Positions 54,575 through 63,996 of a DNA stretch of 64,000 nt are shown in pieces; positions within the stretch are counted from its first letter, which is position 1; each line of letters opens with the position of its first letter. Source of the stretch: Chitinophagaceae bacterium (lineage in GTDB: Bacteria; Bacteroidota; Bacteroidia; Chitinophagales; Chitinophagaceae); the NCBI GenBank assembly GCA_023957575.1, contig JAMLGU010000001.1:682001-746000 (forward strand), written 5' to 3'. A program made the translations under genes and the position numbers. A model generated the notes under the pieces. That model saw only the letters and a list, made by a program, of their open reading frames with translations, was not told the origin of the DNA and did not search any database.

Positions 54575-54617
54575 ATTTATTTGCTAAGGTTTTGCACGCA
54601 AAGAAAAAAGAAAAGGT

Positions 54618-55838
54618 TTATTTATACTGAAAAATATTGAAAGGATACATCACTCCTTCCATTTTTAATACTACTACTCCATGCGCCGGAATATCAAACT
54701 TTACCTCCGAGGCTGTAGCGCGTGGATAGGTTTTCTTTTCCCACACATCAAAAAGTGTATAGCCCTTATTAGACTGTATGCCTACCGAATCGGGTTGCAT
54801 CGTCATCGTTTGTTTTTTATTGGACCGGTTCAGCAATGCCACTGCCACTTTGCCGCTGGTGGTAGAGAAAAGCGGCCTGGCCCATACTTCCAGATCGCCA
54901 TCATCTTTCAACTTTCGCGCCTGATACACTAATGGGTCCTGATTGATGGATATCATATCCCTGTTGGTAAGAATACTGATGGTTTCTTTCGACATCTTGC
55001 TCAGGTCGTTTCCTGCAAGCAGCGGCGAATTGAGCATACACCACATGGAAAAGTGCGTCTTATCTTCTTCGTAAGTCATACCTCTGCCCACCTGAAGCAT
55101 ATCCATATCATTTACGTGACCGGGAGATGCATATCGCCACAAATCTGCATTGAGGTCGAGGATATGCATAACCGAATTGAAGGTATTGGTAATGTCGCCC
55201 GAAATACGCCATGAATCTGCTACGGTCAAAGCCCATGTTCCCGGGAATTGCCACCGGCAGATATTAAAAACAGCCTCAGGTTTGATGCGACGTATTATTT
55301 CGCTGATTTGCGAGTAACGAGCTTGTTCATCCAGATTGAGCCACTGGCCTCCACACCAGTCCACTTTTATAAAATCGTAACCCCAGCCATTTAGCATGAG
55401 CCTGAGATCTTTTTCATCGTGACCGTACAGACCACATCCGACAGAAACTGTGTCTTTGTCCCAATAGGAACCGCAGGTATTGATTCCTGCATCTGAATAA
55501 ATACCCGCTTTAAGCCCTTTGCTATGAATATAATCGGCTACTTTTTTCATCCCGTTCGGAAATCTTTTATGATGAACAATCAGGTTTCCTTTTGCATCCC
55601 GACCTCCAAAAAAACCATCATCAATATTGATATAACTGTAGCCGGCAGCCTTCATACCGGTAGAAACCATAAAGTCTGCCTGTTTTTTAATAATATCTTC
55701 ATTAATATTTATTCTGAAATGGTTCCAGCTCGACCAGCCCATGATGGGCGTTTGCAGCCTTTCAGGCTTGTCAGGTTTTTGAGCTTGCGAATGAGTTACT
55801 AAAAAAAATGCAATTACAAAAAACAGGGCTTGTTTCAT
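54618..55838 (-). CDS. GH27 alpha-galactosidase, exported
   Basis: A 406-residue exported GH27 enzyme with a signal peptide ending HSQAQ. The barrel has TPIMGWSSWNHF, GYSYINIDDGFFGGRD, FPNGMKKVADYIHSKGLKAG and the nucleophile Asp160 in FIKVDWCGG; the acid/base is Asp215 in WRISGDI. A C-terminal beta domain (about 315-400) follows. The enzyme releases terminal alpha-galactose from oligo- or polysaccharides. A second clan GH-D-like gene is at 26385-28571. It is transcribed alone; a perfect 14-bp hairpin lies in the gap upstream of it. Confidence 0.95.
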   Translation of the reverse strand: MKQALFFVIAFFLVTHSQAQKPDKPERLQTPIMGWSSWNHFRININEDIIKKQADFMVSTGMKAAGYSYINIDDGFFGGRDAKGNLIVHHKRFPNGMKKVADYIHSKGLKAGIYSDAGINTCGSYWDKDTVSVGCGLYGHDEKDLRLMLNGWGYDFIKVDWCGGQWLNLDEQARYSQISEIIRRIKPEAVFNICRWQFPGTWALTVADSWRISGDITNTFNSVMHILDLNADLWRYASPGHVNDMDMLQVGRGMTYEEDKTHFSMWCMLNSPLLAGNDLSKMSKETISILTNRDMISINQDPLVYQARKLKDDGDLEVWARPLFSTTSGKVAVALLNRSNKKQTMTMQPDSVGIQSNKGYTLFDVWEKKTYPRATASEVKFDIPAHGVVVLKMEGVMYPFNIFQYK

Positions 55839-55905
55839 GATGGATATTAGCGTTAATTAATTTATTGTTTATTTGAATTGAGGTCAGGATTTATCTATTT
55901 AAGAA

Positions 55906-55937
55906 ACAAGCTACAACAATCTCTTGTTGTAGCTTGT
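55906..55937 (-). terminator. Strong terminator after the pyruvate dehydrogenase E2 gene
   Basis: Perfect 14-bp stem ACAAGCTACAACAA (55906-55919) and TTGTTGTAGCTTGT (55924-55937), 4-nt loop, 22 bp after the E2 stop codon on the minus strand, followed by a mildly T-rich stretch. It isolates the E2 gene from the GH27 gene downstream. Confidence 0.75.
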
Positions 55938-55959
55938 ACAAAATGATTTGACTGTTTTA

Positions 55960-57588
55960 TTATACCAACATTCTCAGTGGCTCTTCCAATAATTCTTTCA
56001 ACGTTTGCAGGAAGGCTGCTCCTTTGGCGCCGTCCACTACACGGTGGTCGCAGCTAAGGGTTACTTTCATTACGTTGCCCGGAACAATTTGTCCGTTTTT
56101 AACTACCGGTACTTTTGAAATGCCGCCAATGGCTAATATACAAGCATCAGGGGGGTTGATAATAGCTGTAAATTCATCAATGCCAAACATTCCGAGATTG
56201 GAAATGGTAAAGGTATTGCCTTCCCAGTCGGATGGTTGCAGTTTTTTATCTTTAGCTTTTTGGGCAAAAGTTTTTACTTCTGTTGCAATTTGTGATAGTG
56301 ATTTTGTATCTGCAAATCTCACTACCGGAACTAATAATCCTTCATCAACAGCTACTGCCACACCTATATTAATATGATGATTGGTGCGGATTTTATCGCC
56401 TAACCAACTGCTATTGATGGCAGGATGTTGTCTCAGCGCAATGGCGCATGCCTTTAACACAAAATCATTGAAGGAAATCTTTACCTGGCTGGTTTCATTG
56501 ATTTTTGCACGGCTGGCTACTGCTGCATCCATATCTATTGACATAGTGAGATAGAAATGCGGAGCAGAGAATTTGCTTTCAGCCAAACGCTTGGCAATTA
56601 CCTTTCTCATTTGAGAAACATCCACTTCGTCAAAACTTTCCTGGCCAACGGGCATGTAGGCAGGTTGAGGTTGAGGCTGAGATTGAGACTGAGGTTGAGA
56701 TTGAGGCTGATAGTTGTCAATATCTGATTTTGTAATTCTTCCGCCATCACCCGAGCCTTGCACATTGGATAGGTTGATGCCTTTTTCGGCAGCTAATTTT
56801 TTAGCCAATGGCGATGCTTTAATTCTTCCGTTTTCGATACTGGACGAAGCGGCGGTGGCGGGCGTCTCTACTTTGGCAATTGGCGCTTCGGCTACCGCTT
56901 CCTGCACTGGAGTTGCTGCGGCTTCACTACTGCCAGCACTCTGGTTTTTGGCTGCTGACACAATAGCATCTACATCTACTTTACCCTCTTCTCCAATTAT
57001 GCAAAGCAGGTCATTAACCTTCACTTTTTCTCCTTTCTTTGCACCTTGATACAGAAGTTTGCCATTTTTATAGCTTTCCAGCTCCATTGTGGCTTTGTCG
57101 GTTTCTATTTCAGCCAGCAGGTCGCCTTTTTTAATATCATCACCCACATTTTTACCCCAGGAAGCAATTACGCCTTCGGTCATGGTATCGCTCAGGCGAG
57201 GCATCAATACTACTTCTTCAATCCCTGAAATATCTAATGCTGAACCCGCAGCAGGTTTATTTTCTTTGGTTGCGGCAGGTTGTGGTTCGTGTTTTTCGGC
57301 AGTAATAGCAGGAACAGAGGTTTCGCCAATCATTCCCGAAATATCTTCACCCGGATTGCCCACAATCACCATCAGGTCATCCACTTTCAGTTTTCCTCCT
57401 TTTTCCACACCCAGATAAAGAACGGTTCCATCCTTATAGCTTTCTAATTCCATAGTAGCCTTATCGGTTTCTATTTCGGCCAGTAGGTCGCCTTTTTTTA
57501 CTGTGTCTCCCACTTTTTTATGCCATGCGGCAATTACGCCTTCTGTCATGGTGTCGCTCAAACGCGGCATTAATATTTTATCAGCCAT
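55960..57588 (-). CDS. pdhC: Pyruvate dehydrogenase E2 (dihydrolipoamide acetyltransferase)
   Basis: A 542-residue E2 subunit, which takes the acetyl group from E1 and makes acetyl-CoA. Two lipoyl domains (about 1-78 and 126-205) each have the lipoyl-lysine motif ETDKATMELE. A peripheral-subunit-binding domain follows (about 257-292; IKASPLAKKLAAEKGINL). A Gln/Pro/Ser linker at about 294-310, encoded by the hexanucleotide repeat at 56663-56711, leads to the catalytic domain with LSCDHRVVDGAKGA (His and Asp of the active site). Lipoyl domain duplication is common in this group. The 2-oxoglutarate E2 is an alternative, but two lipoyl domains favour pyruvate. No E1 or E3 gene is adjacent. Confidence 0.9.
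   Translation of the reverse strand: MADKILMPRLSDTMTEGVIAAWHKKVGDTVKKGDLLAEIETDKATMELESYKDGTVLYLGVEKGGKLKVDDLMVIVGNPGEDISGMIGETSVPAITAEKHEPQPAATKENKPAAGSALDISGIEEVVLMPRLSDTMTEGVIASWGKNVGDDIKKGDLLAEIETDKATMELESYKNGKLLYQGAKKGEKVKVNDLLCIIGEEGKVDVDAIVSAAKNQSAGSSEAAATPVQEAVAEAPIAKVETPATAASSSIENGRIKASPLAKKLAAEKGINLSNVQGSGDGGRITKSDIDNYQPQSQPQSQSQPQPQPAYMPVGQESFDEVDVSQMRKVIAKRLAESKFSAPHFYLTMSIDMDAAVASRAKINETSQVKISFNDFVLKACAIALRQHPAINSSWLGDKIRTNHHINIGVAVAVDEGLLVPVVRFADTKSLSQIATEVKTFAQKAKDKKLQPSDWEGNTFTISNLGMFGIDEFTAIINPPDACILAIGGISKVPVVKNGQIVPGNVMKVTLSCDHRVVDGAKGAAFLQTLKELLEEPLRMLV
56663..56711 (+). repeat. Degenerate GRYTRA hexanucleotide repeat, copy D (coding, antisense)
   Basis: Eight units on the plus strand: GGTTGA, GGTTGA, GGCTGA, GATTGA, GACTGA, GGTTGA, GATTGA, GGCTGA. 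The gene is on the minus strand, so it reads the complementary repeat and encodes alternating Gln with Pro or Ser in the E2 linker. Other copies are at 14669-14752, 20933-20959 and 28589-28641. Confidence 0.85.
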
Positions 57589-57703
57589 TACCTAAATAAT
57601 TTTGCGCCGAAATTAAGGTAAAATCATCAAAAATCATAGGCTTGCAACATTTGTTATAAGGAAAAAAGTCAGATTGTTTAATATATAATATATGAGAACC
57701 GCT

Positions 57704-59500
57704 TTATCTGTCCAACTCCAGCTTTAATTTTTCCTTTAAGACTTGAATCATCGGATACTTTTCAATCATTTTCTGATATTGCTCCACAGCCGAAAGAGCC
57801 TGTGGGGCGCTGTTTTCGGGCTGCTCTTTATTTTCAACCTTAGTAATGTAAAACTGCAACTGTTTGTTGTTGAATTTTTCCTGCAGAAATTCAGACAAGT
57901 TGTTTTTGTTAGTGTCTATAAACCGGTATTCAATAGTGCCCGAAGCGAAAATATAGAAAGAATTTTCGTCTAAAACCTTTAATGTGGCCATCTCGAAGCT
58001 TTGGACGGCCGGATTTTTTTCTTCTTTTAACTGAGCAATGAAAACCTCCCAGGCGTGCTGCAAGTTCTCCGTTTGCAATGGAATTGCCTGTTCTTTGGGG
58101 ACAGAATTTTGATATTGCTGCCTGATTTTGTCAAGACCCTGTAGCCGCACCGACTCTTTATTTTTGCCATTCAGGATATTTGCATGTGTTTCTGTCGGAA
58201 GAGATGGCGTTGGCGGTTCATTTTTGTATTCAACGGGGCTTTCTTCTACCACTAACACAGCTTTTTTATCAGGTTCTTTTTCCCTGGCCGTTTTTTTTTC
58301 TTTATTACGTAATTCAAACGGTTGAATTTGCCTGAAAGGTATTGCCGATGCTGTTTCAATCAGTTTTTTTTTACTTAAAGACTGATTTTCAACAGTCAAT
58401 TGTAGCGCCTGAGGCAGATAACATAGTTTAATAAGCGTTAGCTCCACATGAAGGCGTTTATTTTTAGCAATGCGATAATTAATTTCGGCTTCATTAAGGA
58501 TGTTTAAAGCGCTGATGAGCAACGGAATGGGTATGTTTTTGGCCATTTCCATATATTTATCCTTAAAACCTTCTACCACATCCAATAAAGAGGCGACCTT
58601 TTCATCATTGCATATTAATAAATTACGAATAAATTCGGCAAAGCCATTTAGTACCATGTCTCCTTCAAATCCTTTTCCGTTAATATCTGCATACAACAGC
58701 ATGGCGCTGCTCAGGTCTTGGCGGATGATTGATTCCATCAGCTTGAAATAATAGTCTTCATCCAAGATGTTCAGATGCTCAAGTGTGGTTGTGTAGGTAA
58801 GTTCGCCATTGCTGAAACTTACTATTTTATCCATAATGCTCAGTGAGTCACGCATACAGCCTTCGCTCTTTTGGGCAATAACCTGCAGGGCAGCTTTGTC
58901 AGCCTTTATTGATTCTTTATCGCAAATGCTTTGAAGGTGCGCTACCGTATCTTTGATTGTAATTCGTTTAAAATCAAATATTTGACAACGACTAAGTATG
59001 GTAGGAAGTATTTTGTGTTTTTCGGTGGTTGCCAAAATAAAAATAGCATAAGGCGGCGGTTCTTCAAGCGTTTTTAAAAAGGCATTGAAGGCGGCAGAAC
59101 TAAGTACGTGTGCCTCATCAATGATATATACTTTGTACTTGCCGGCCTGAGGCGGAAATCGAACCTGCTCTACCAATGACCTGATGTCGTCCACCGAATT
59201 ATTACTGGCAGCATCCAGTTCATGAATGTTTAAGGAAGCCCCGGTATTGAAAGAGACGCAAGAGGTACACTTGTTACAGGCTTCACCATCGGGAGTAGGA
59301 TGCTCGCAATTGATTGTTTTTGCAAGAATTCGGGCGCAGGTGGTTTTGCCCACACCACGTGGACCACAAAACAAAAAAGCATGTGCCAACTGCTGTTGAA
59401 TGATAGCATTTTTAAGTGTGGTTGTAATATGCGCCTGCCCAATTACACTCTCAAAATTCTGCGGTCTGTATTTTCGTGCCGAAACAATAAATTTATCCAT
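57704..59500 (-). CDS. dnaX: DNA polymerase III subunit gamma/tau
   Basis: A 598-residue DnaX, the clamp-loader subunit that opens the sliding clamp. Walker A is GPRGVGKTTCARIL; the four-Cys zinc module is CEHPTPDGEACNKCTSC; the Walker B region is IDEAHVLSSAAFNAFLKTLEE; the sensor segment ILATTEKHKILPTILSRCQ follows. The C-terminal third (from about 370) is the variable tau-like region with charged linkers. The length is between that of the gamma- and tau-forms of E. coli; no frameshift site was looked for in detail. Confidence 0.95.
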   Translation of the reverse strand: MDKFIVSARKYRPQNFESVIGQAHITTTLKNAIIQQQLAHAFLFCGPRGVGKTTCARILAKTINCEHPTPDGEACNKCTSCVSFNTGASLNIHELDAASNNSVDDIRSLVEQVRFPPQAGKYKVYIIDEAHVLSSAAFNAFLKTLEEPPPYAIFILATTEKHKILPTILSRCQIFDFKRITIKDTVAHLQSICDKESIKADKAALQVIAQKSEGCMRDSLSIMDKIVSFSNGELTYTTTLEHLNILDEDYYFKLMESIIRQDLSSAMLLYADINGKGFEGDMVLNGFAEFIRNLLICNDEKVASLLDVVEGFKDKYMEMAKNIPIPLLISALNILNEAEINYRIAKNKRLHVELTLIKLCYLPQALQLTVENQSLSKKKLIETASAIPFRQIQPFELRNKEKKTAREKEPDKKAVLVVEESPVEYKNEPPTPSLPTETHANILNGKNKESVRLQGLDKIRQQYQNSVPKEQAIPLQTENLQHAWEVFIAQLKEEKNPAVQSFEMATLKVLDENSFYIFASGTIEYRFIDTNKNNLSEFLQEKFNNKQLQFYITKVENKEQPENSAPQALSAVEQYQKMIEKYPMIQVLKEKLKLELDR

Positions 59501-59637
59501 GAAATCCTCCCATCAGTTAAACGACAAATGTAAAGTAAAAAGGTTGACGAACAGAGTATGTTTTGAAAATGTGTAGAAACCATTTTCCAATGTTTATAAT
59601 AATCCTCCGTTTCTCCTAAGTAATTGATTAATAATCC

Positions 59638-60315
59638 TCAAACTGTATATGTTTGACCCACAATGGGAAGCAACAATTTTTTACCCGCATCTGCAAACAT
59701 TTTTAAAGATTTTTCGTGGTCAATTTTTATGTACCCAAAGGTGTCGAAATGAACCCCTACAATATTATTACATTCAATAAAATCTGAAGCCTTGATGGCA
59801 TCTCTTACATTCATGGTAAAATTGCCGCCCACCGGCAAAATTGCCACATCTACTTTTGCATAATAAGGAACCAGCTGCATATCCAGCATAAGGCTGGTGT
59901 CGCCGCTGTAGTAGAAATTTCCCGGGTCTGATTTGAGTATAAATCCTCCCGGATTACCGCCGTTCGCTCCATCGGGCAGGCAGCTGCTGTGCTGTGCCTG
60001 CATGTAGGTAAGTGTGCCAAAGTCAAAATCGTAACTGCCAAAATTCATCGGATGAACATGGGTGATTCCCTGTGCCTGCAACCAGGTAATGATTTCGAAA
60101 TTACTGATAACCAATGCATTAGTACGTTTAGCGATAGGTATCAGGTCGCCAACGTGGTCGCCGTGTCCATGACTGACCAAAATGTAATCTGCCGAAATGC
60201 TGTCAATATCAATGTCCTTTGCGAGGTCATTACCATTGATAAAAGGGTCAAATAAAAAAATTTTACCACCCAAATTGATGCTGAAACAAGATTGGCCGTA
60301 GTATGTAAATTCCAT
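59638..60315 (-). CDS. Metallo-beta-lactamase-fold metal-dependent hydrolase (UPF0173 type)
   Basis: A 225-residue cytoplasmic hydrolase of the metallo-beta-lactamase fold. The metal motif is SHGHGDHVGD, with further ligands in QAQHSSCLPDG, YYSGDTSL and the C-terminal GVHFDTFGYIKID. Proteins of the UPF0173 type hydrolyse small metabolites or nucleic-acid-related substrates; the substrate here is unknown. It is transcribed away from the aspartate kinase gene. Confidence 0.88.
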   Translation of the reverse strand: MEFTYYGQSCFSINLGGKIFLFDPFINGNDLAKDIDIDSISADYILVSHGHGDHVGDLIPIAKRTNALVISNFEIITWLQAQGITHVHPMNFGSYDFDFGTLTYMQAQHSSCLPDGANGGNPGGFILKSDPGNFYYSGDTSLMLDMQLVPYYAKVDVAILPVGGNFTMNVRDAIKASDFIECNNIVGVHFDTFGYIKIDHEKSLKMFADAGKKLLLPIVGQTYTV

Positions 60316-60370
60316 AATTACCGGTTTTTTACAAATTTACCAAGAAAGCCCGAAACCCGAAAATTCAACT

Positions 60371-60400
60371 GTTGGTTTCAAGGTCTGATTTGTATATTTG
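60371..60400 (+). promoter_or_regulatory. Bacteroidota-type promoter for aspartate kinase
   Basis: GTTG (60371-60374), 18 nt, then TATATTTG (60393-60400), matching the -33 TTG / -7 TAnnTTTG consensus. Transcription would start near 60407, about 40 nt before the ATG at 60447. No leader peptide or amino-acid-sensing riboswitch is obvious in this short leader. Confidence 0.6.
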
Positions 60401-60446
60401 CAATCCTGCTTGCTGTAAATAATTATAAAGAATTAAAAAAAGGTAT

Positions 60447-61769
60447 ATGAAAGTAATGAAATTTGGGGGCACCAGTGTTGGCAAGCCGGAAAGAATGAAG
60501 CAAATTGCCTCATTATTAACGAAACAAACTGAACCGGCCATAGTGGTATTGTCTGCACTGTCGGGAACCACTAATGCATTGGTAGAAATTGGGGACAATA
60601 TTGCCAAAGGTGACAGACATTCTGCTTTGCAGATTATTAATAATTTACAGGCGCATTACGAAAATTTTATTAGGGAATTACTTACGCGTGAAGATTTGTA
60701 TAATAAAGCCAAATCCATTGTGGATGAGCATTTCGATTTTCTACATATCATCTTGAAAATTTCTTTCAGCGAGGCTTTAAGTAAAGATATACTGGCTCAG
60801 GGCGAATTACTTTCTACAAAAATATTTTGTACTTATTTGGAAGAACTGGAGTGGTCGCACGTGCTATTACCTGCACTTGAGTTTATGAGTATTGATGAAA
60901 ATGAAGAGCCTCAAATTGGCAGTATCAGAACCAAGCTGAATGCCTTGCTCCATCAGCATAAGGATAAAAAAATATTGGTAACACAAGGATACATCTGCCG
61001 AAATGCAAAGGGAGAGGTGGATAACCTGAAACGCGGCGGCAGTGATTTTACAGCATCACTGATAGCGGCTGCCATTGGCGCTTCGGTATGTGAAATTTGG
61101 ACCGATATTGACGGAATGCACAATAATGACCCAAGGATTGTGAAAAAGACAGTTCCGGTGGAACAATTGAGCTTTGATGAAGCTGCCGAGTTGGCTTATT
61201 TTGGCGCTAAAATTCTGCATCCGGCCTCCATCTGGCCGGCGCAGCAGTACAAAATTCCGGTAAGATTATTGAACACCATGGACCCTGATGCCAAAGGAAC
61301 GCTGATTACCCAGGAAGCAGCCAGCGCCGGGGTAAAGGCAGTGGCTGCCAAAGACAATATTATCGCCATCAAAATAAAGAGTGGCAGAATGTTGCTGGCT
61401 TATGGTTTTTTAAGGAAAGTTTTTGAAATATTTGAAAAATACAAAACTTCAATTGATATGATTACCACCTCGGAGGTGGCTGTATCGCTTACTATTGATA
61501 ATGCTACACATTTAAATCAGATTGTAAAGGAATTAGAAGCGCTTGGTAGGGTAGAAGTAGATGAAAACCAAACCATTATATCTGTAGTGGGTTACCGCAT
61601 CAGCGAAACTGAGGATATTGTAAAAAAATTATTCGGTTCTATTAGAAATATTCCTGTTCGCATGGTTTCTTACGGAGGCAGCAGGCATAATATATCTTTG
61701 CTTGTGGCAGCCGAAAATAAAAATCAGATTCTTCAGCAGTTAAATAAAGGAATGTTCGGTTTGGGCTAA
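60447..61769 (+). CDS. lysC: Aspartate kinase, monofunctional
   Basis: A 440-residue aspartate kinase, the first step of lysine, threonine and methionine synthesis. The N-terminal MKVMKFGGTSVGKPERM and KRGGSDFTASLIAAAI are the kinase signatures, with WTDIDGMHNNDPRIV completing the active site. Two ACT domains fill the C-terminus (about 305-440) and suggest feedback control by an amino acid. There is no homoserine dehydrogenase domain. A good Bacteroidota promoter is upstream; the ABC exporter gene follows by 78 bp on the same strand. Confidence 0.93.
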   Translation: MKVMKFGGTSVGKPERMKQIASLLTKQTEPAIVVLSALSGTTNALVEIGDNIAKGDRHSALQIINNLQAHYENFIRELLTREDLYNKAKSIVDEHFDFLHIILKISFSEALSKDILAQGELLSTKIFCTYLEELEWSHVLLPALEFMSIDENEEPQIGSIRTKLNALLHQHKDKKILVTQGYICRNAKGEVDNLKRGGSDFTASLIAAAIGASVCEIWTDIDGMHNNDPRIVKKTVPVEQLSFDEAAELAYFGAKILHPASIWPAQQYKIPVRLLNTMDPDAKGTLITQEAASAGVKAVAAKDNIIAIKIKSGRMLLAYGFLRKVFEIFEKYKTSIDMITTSEVAVSLTIDNATHLNQIVKELEALGRVEVDENQTIISVVGYRISETEDIVKKLFGSIRNIPVRMVSYGGSRHNISLLVAAENKNQILQQLNKGMFGLG

Positions 61770-61847
61770 ACTTTTCTGATACTCAACTGTTTAAATTATC
61801 ATTCTTAAATTTACTTTTAACTAAAAATATCATTATACAGTTGAGTA

Positions 61848-63626
61848 ATGAAAATCCTGCTTCATTATTTAAGTCCGTTTAAATGGCTGGCCATACTTAC
61901 AATGGTATTGGCAGGCATCAATATCGGCTTTTCGCTTATAGACCCCATCATCTTTGGGAAAGTAATCAATCTGGCAGCGGATTATGTAAAAAATCCAAAG
62001 CCTTATGAGCCTTTTTGGTGGAACTTTGCAGGTCCGGTTGGCAGGTTGTTGCTGCTTTCGATAGGTGTGGCAATGGTTAGCCGCATTGCCAAAGCCTTTC
62101 AGGACTATTTTTTTAATGTTATTGTTCAAAAATTTGGAGCTCGCCTCTTTACCCGGGGTTTGCAACATTCCATGAAGTTGCCTTACCATGAATTTGAAGA
62201 CCAGAGAAGTGGTGAAACGCTGGGAATTTTGCAAAAGGTAAGAACAGACAGCGAGAAGTTTATCAATTCCTTTATTAATGTACTTTTCCCAATTATTGTG
62301 GGAGTAATATTTGTTTCCATTTATGCTTTTACCATACATTGGAGCTTACCGCTTATTTATTTTGGCGGAATTATTCTGCTGGTATTTTTGAGTAATATTC
62401 TCAGTAAGAAGATTAAATCTGTACAAAGAAGAATCGTTTCACAAACAGCTTCGCTTGCAGGTGCCACTACCGAATCTTTGAGAAATATTGAACTAGTAAA
62501 AAGCCTGGGGCTCACCCAGCAGGAAGTAGCCAGGCTTAATCGGAATACCTATCGCATTCTGGGGCTCGAGTTAAAAAAGGTAAAACGCATTAGAAGTATC
62601 AGTTTCATACAGGGAACCTTCGTTAACACCCTCCGTCAGGTGATCTTGTTTGTTTTGCTGTATGTGGTTTACAGAGGGCAGTTAGATGCAGGTCAGTTGG
62701 CAGCCATGCAATTGTTTTCCTTTTTCATTTTCGGACCTTTGCAGGAAATAGGTAATATTATTCTATACTATCGCGAAGCAGAAGCCTCCCTCAATAATTA
62801 TGAAGAGTTGATGGAAAAAACACCCGAACCTTTACCGATTAATGCAAAACCTTTGGGTGATATTGAAACACTGGAATTTGAAAATGTAAACTTTCAACAC
62901 CAGACTGCGAGCAACAGCGCAATCAACGATATCAGTTTTAAGGTAAAAAAAGGAGATACCATTGCTTTTGTGGGCCCCTCAGGCTCAGGCAAAACAACAT
63001 TGATGAAATTGCTGGTGGGGCTTTATCGCCCGCGGGAAGGAAAGATTTTGTATAATGGATTAGATGAAAAGGAGATTGATTTTGAAGACCTTCGCCGGCA
63101 AATCGGTTTTGTTACTCAGGATACCCAGCTTTTTTCGGGTACAATACGTGAAAACCTGCTATTTGTAAACTCCGAAGCTACTGAAGAAGAACTTGTTGAT
63201 GTAATTGAAAAAGCATCCATTTCCAATATTCTGGCAAGAGCCGAAAAAGGTCTTGATACCACAATAGGAGAGGGCGGATTAAAACTTTCGGGTGGCGAGC
63301 GGCAAAGGCTATCAATTGCCAGGGCTTTAATAAGAAAACCGAATATCCTCATTTTTGATGAAGCCACTTCGGCATTGGACTCAATTACCGAAGAAGAAAT
63401 TACGAAAACCATCCGCGAAGTTTCTTCTCAACAAAACCAAATAACCATACTGATAGCACACCGCCTCAGCACGATTATGCATGCAGATACAATTTATGTA
63501 CTGGAGAAGGGCGATGTAGTGGAAACCGGCAGCCACAATGAATTATTGGCGGGTAAAGGCCTGTATTATGCAATGTGGCGCCAGCAAATTGGTGAAAGAA
63601 GAAAGATGGAAACCGGTGTTATTTAG
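61848..63626 (+). CDS. ABC exporter (MsbA/LmrA type)
   Basis: A 592-residue half-transporter. Residues 1-320 carry six membrane helices of the exporter type (first at about 13-33), followed by the ATPase: Walker A FVGPSGSGKTTLMK, the signature LSGGERQRLSIARAL, Walker B ILIFDEATSALD and the His loop IAHRLS. It works as a dimer; lipids or drugs are typical substrates, but this sequence does not identify which. Its last 8 bp overlap the convergent thioredoxin gene. Confidence 0.93.
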   Translation: MKILLHYLSPFKWLAILTMVLAGINIGFSLIDPIIFGKVINLAADYVKNPKPYEPFWWNFAGPVGRLLLLSIGVAMVSRIAKAFQDYFFNVIVQKFGARLFTRGLQHSMKLPYHEFEDQRSGETLGILQKVRTDSEKFINSFINVLFPIIVGVIFVSIYAFTIHWSLPLIYFGGIILLVFLSNILSKKIKSVQRRIVSQTASLAGATTESLRNIELVKSLGLTQQEVARLNRNTYRILGLELKKVKRIRSISFIQGTFVNTLRQVILFVLLYVVYRGQLDAGQLAAMQLFSFFIFGPLQEIGNIILYYREAEASLNNYEELMEKTPEPLPINAKPLGDIETLEFENVNFQHQTASNSAINDISFKVKKGDTIAFVGPSGSGKTTLMKLLVGLYRPREGKILYNGLDEKEIDFEDLRRQIGFVTQDTQLFSGTIRENLLFVNSEATEEELVDVIEKASISNILARAEKGLDTTIGEGGLKLSGGERQRLSIARALIRKPNILIFDEATSALDSITEEEITKTIREVSSQQNQITILIAHRLSTIMHADTIYVLEKGDVVETGSHNELLAGKGLYYAMWRQQIGERRKMETGVI

Positions 63627-63996
63627 CCGCTACACTTTCTTTTGGCAATAAATGCTCCTCAATAACCTGCTTAAAAACGTTTTTTGGTAAAGCGCCGGGC
63701 TGTAGAGAAGGTTCTCCTTCGGCAGGAATAAAAAGTATGGTAGGAATACTACGAATGCCAAAGGCAGCCGATAATTCCATTTCTACCTCAGTATCAACCT
63801 TGTAAATCAAAAGTCGGCCTGCATATTCTTCTGATAGTTCTTCCAGCACAGGCGCAACCATCTTGCAGGGTCCACACCAATCGGCATAAAAATCGATGAT
63901 TGCAGGAAGTGTTCCACTATATTTCCATTCTTTTTCTATATCGTAATTAAATACTTTTTCTTTAAAATCCTGTGTAGTTAACTGAATTGTTGCCAT
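63619..63996 (-). CDS. trxA: Thioredoxin
   Basis: A 125-residue cytoplasmic thioredoxin with the active site WCGPC at residues 40-44, the cis-Pro in RSIPTILFI, and no signal peptide. It reduces disulfides in cytoplasmic proteins. It has about 15 residues more than E. coli TrxA, mainly at the N-terminus. The start codon is 4 bases from the end of the window; an upstream extension cannot be excluded, but the N-terminus looks complete. Its 3-prime end overlaps the ABC exporter gene by 8 bp. Confidence 0.93.
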   Translation of the reverse strand: MATIQLTTQDFKEKVFNYDIEKEWKYSGTLPAIIDFYADWCGPCKMVAPVLEELSEEYAGRLLIYKVDTEVEMELSAAFGIRSIPTILFIPAEGEPSLQPGALPKNVFKQVIEEHLLPKESVAAK

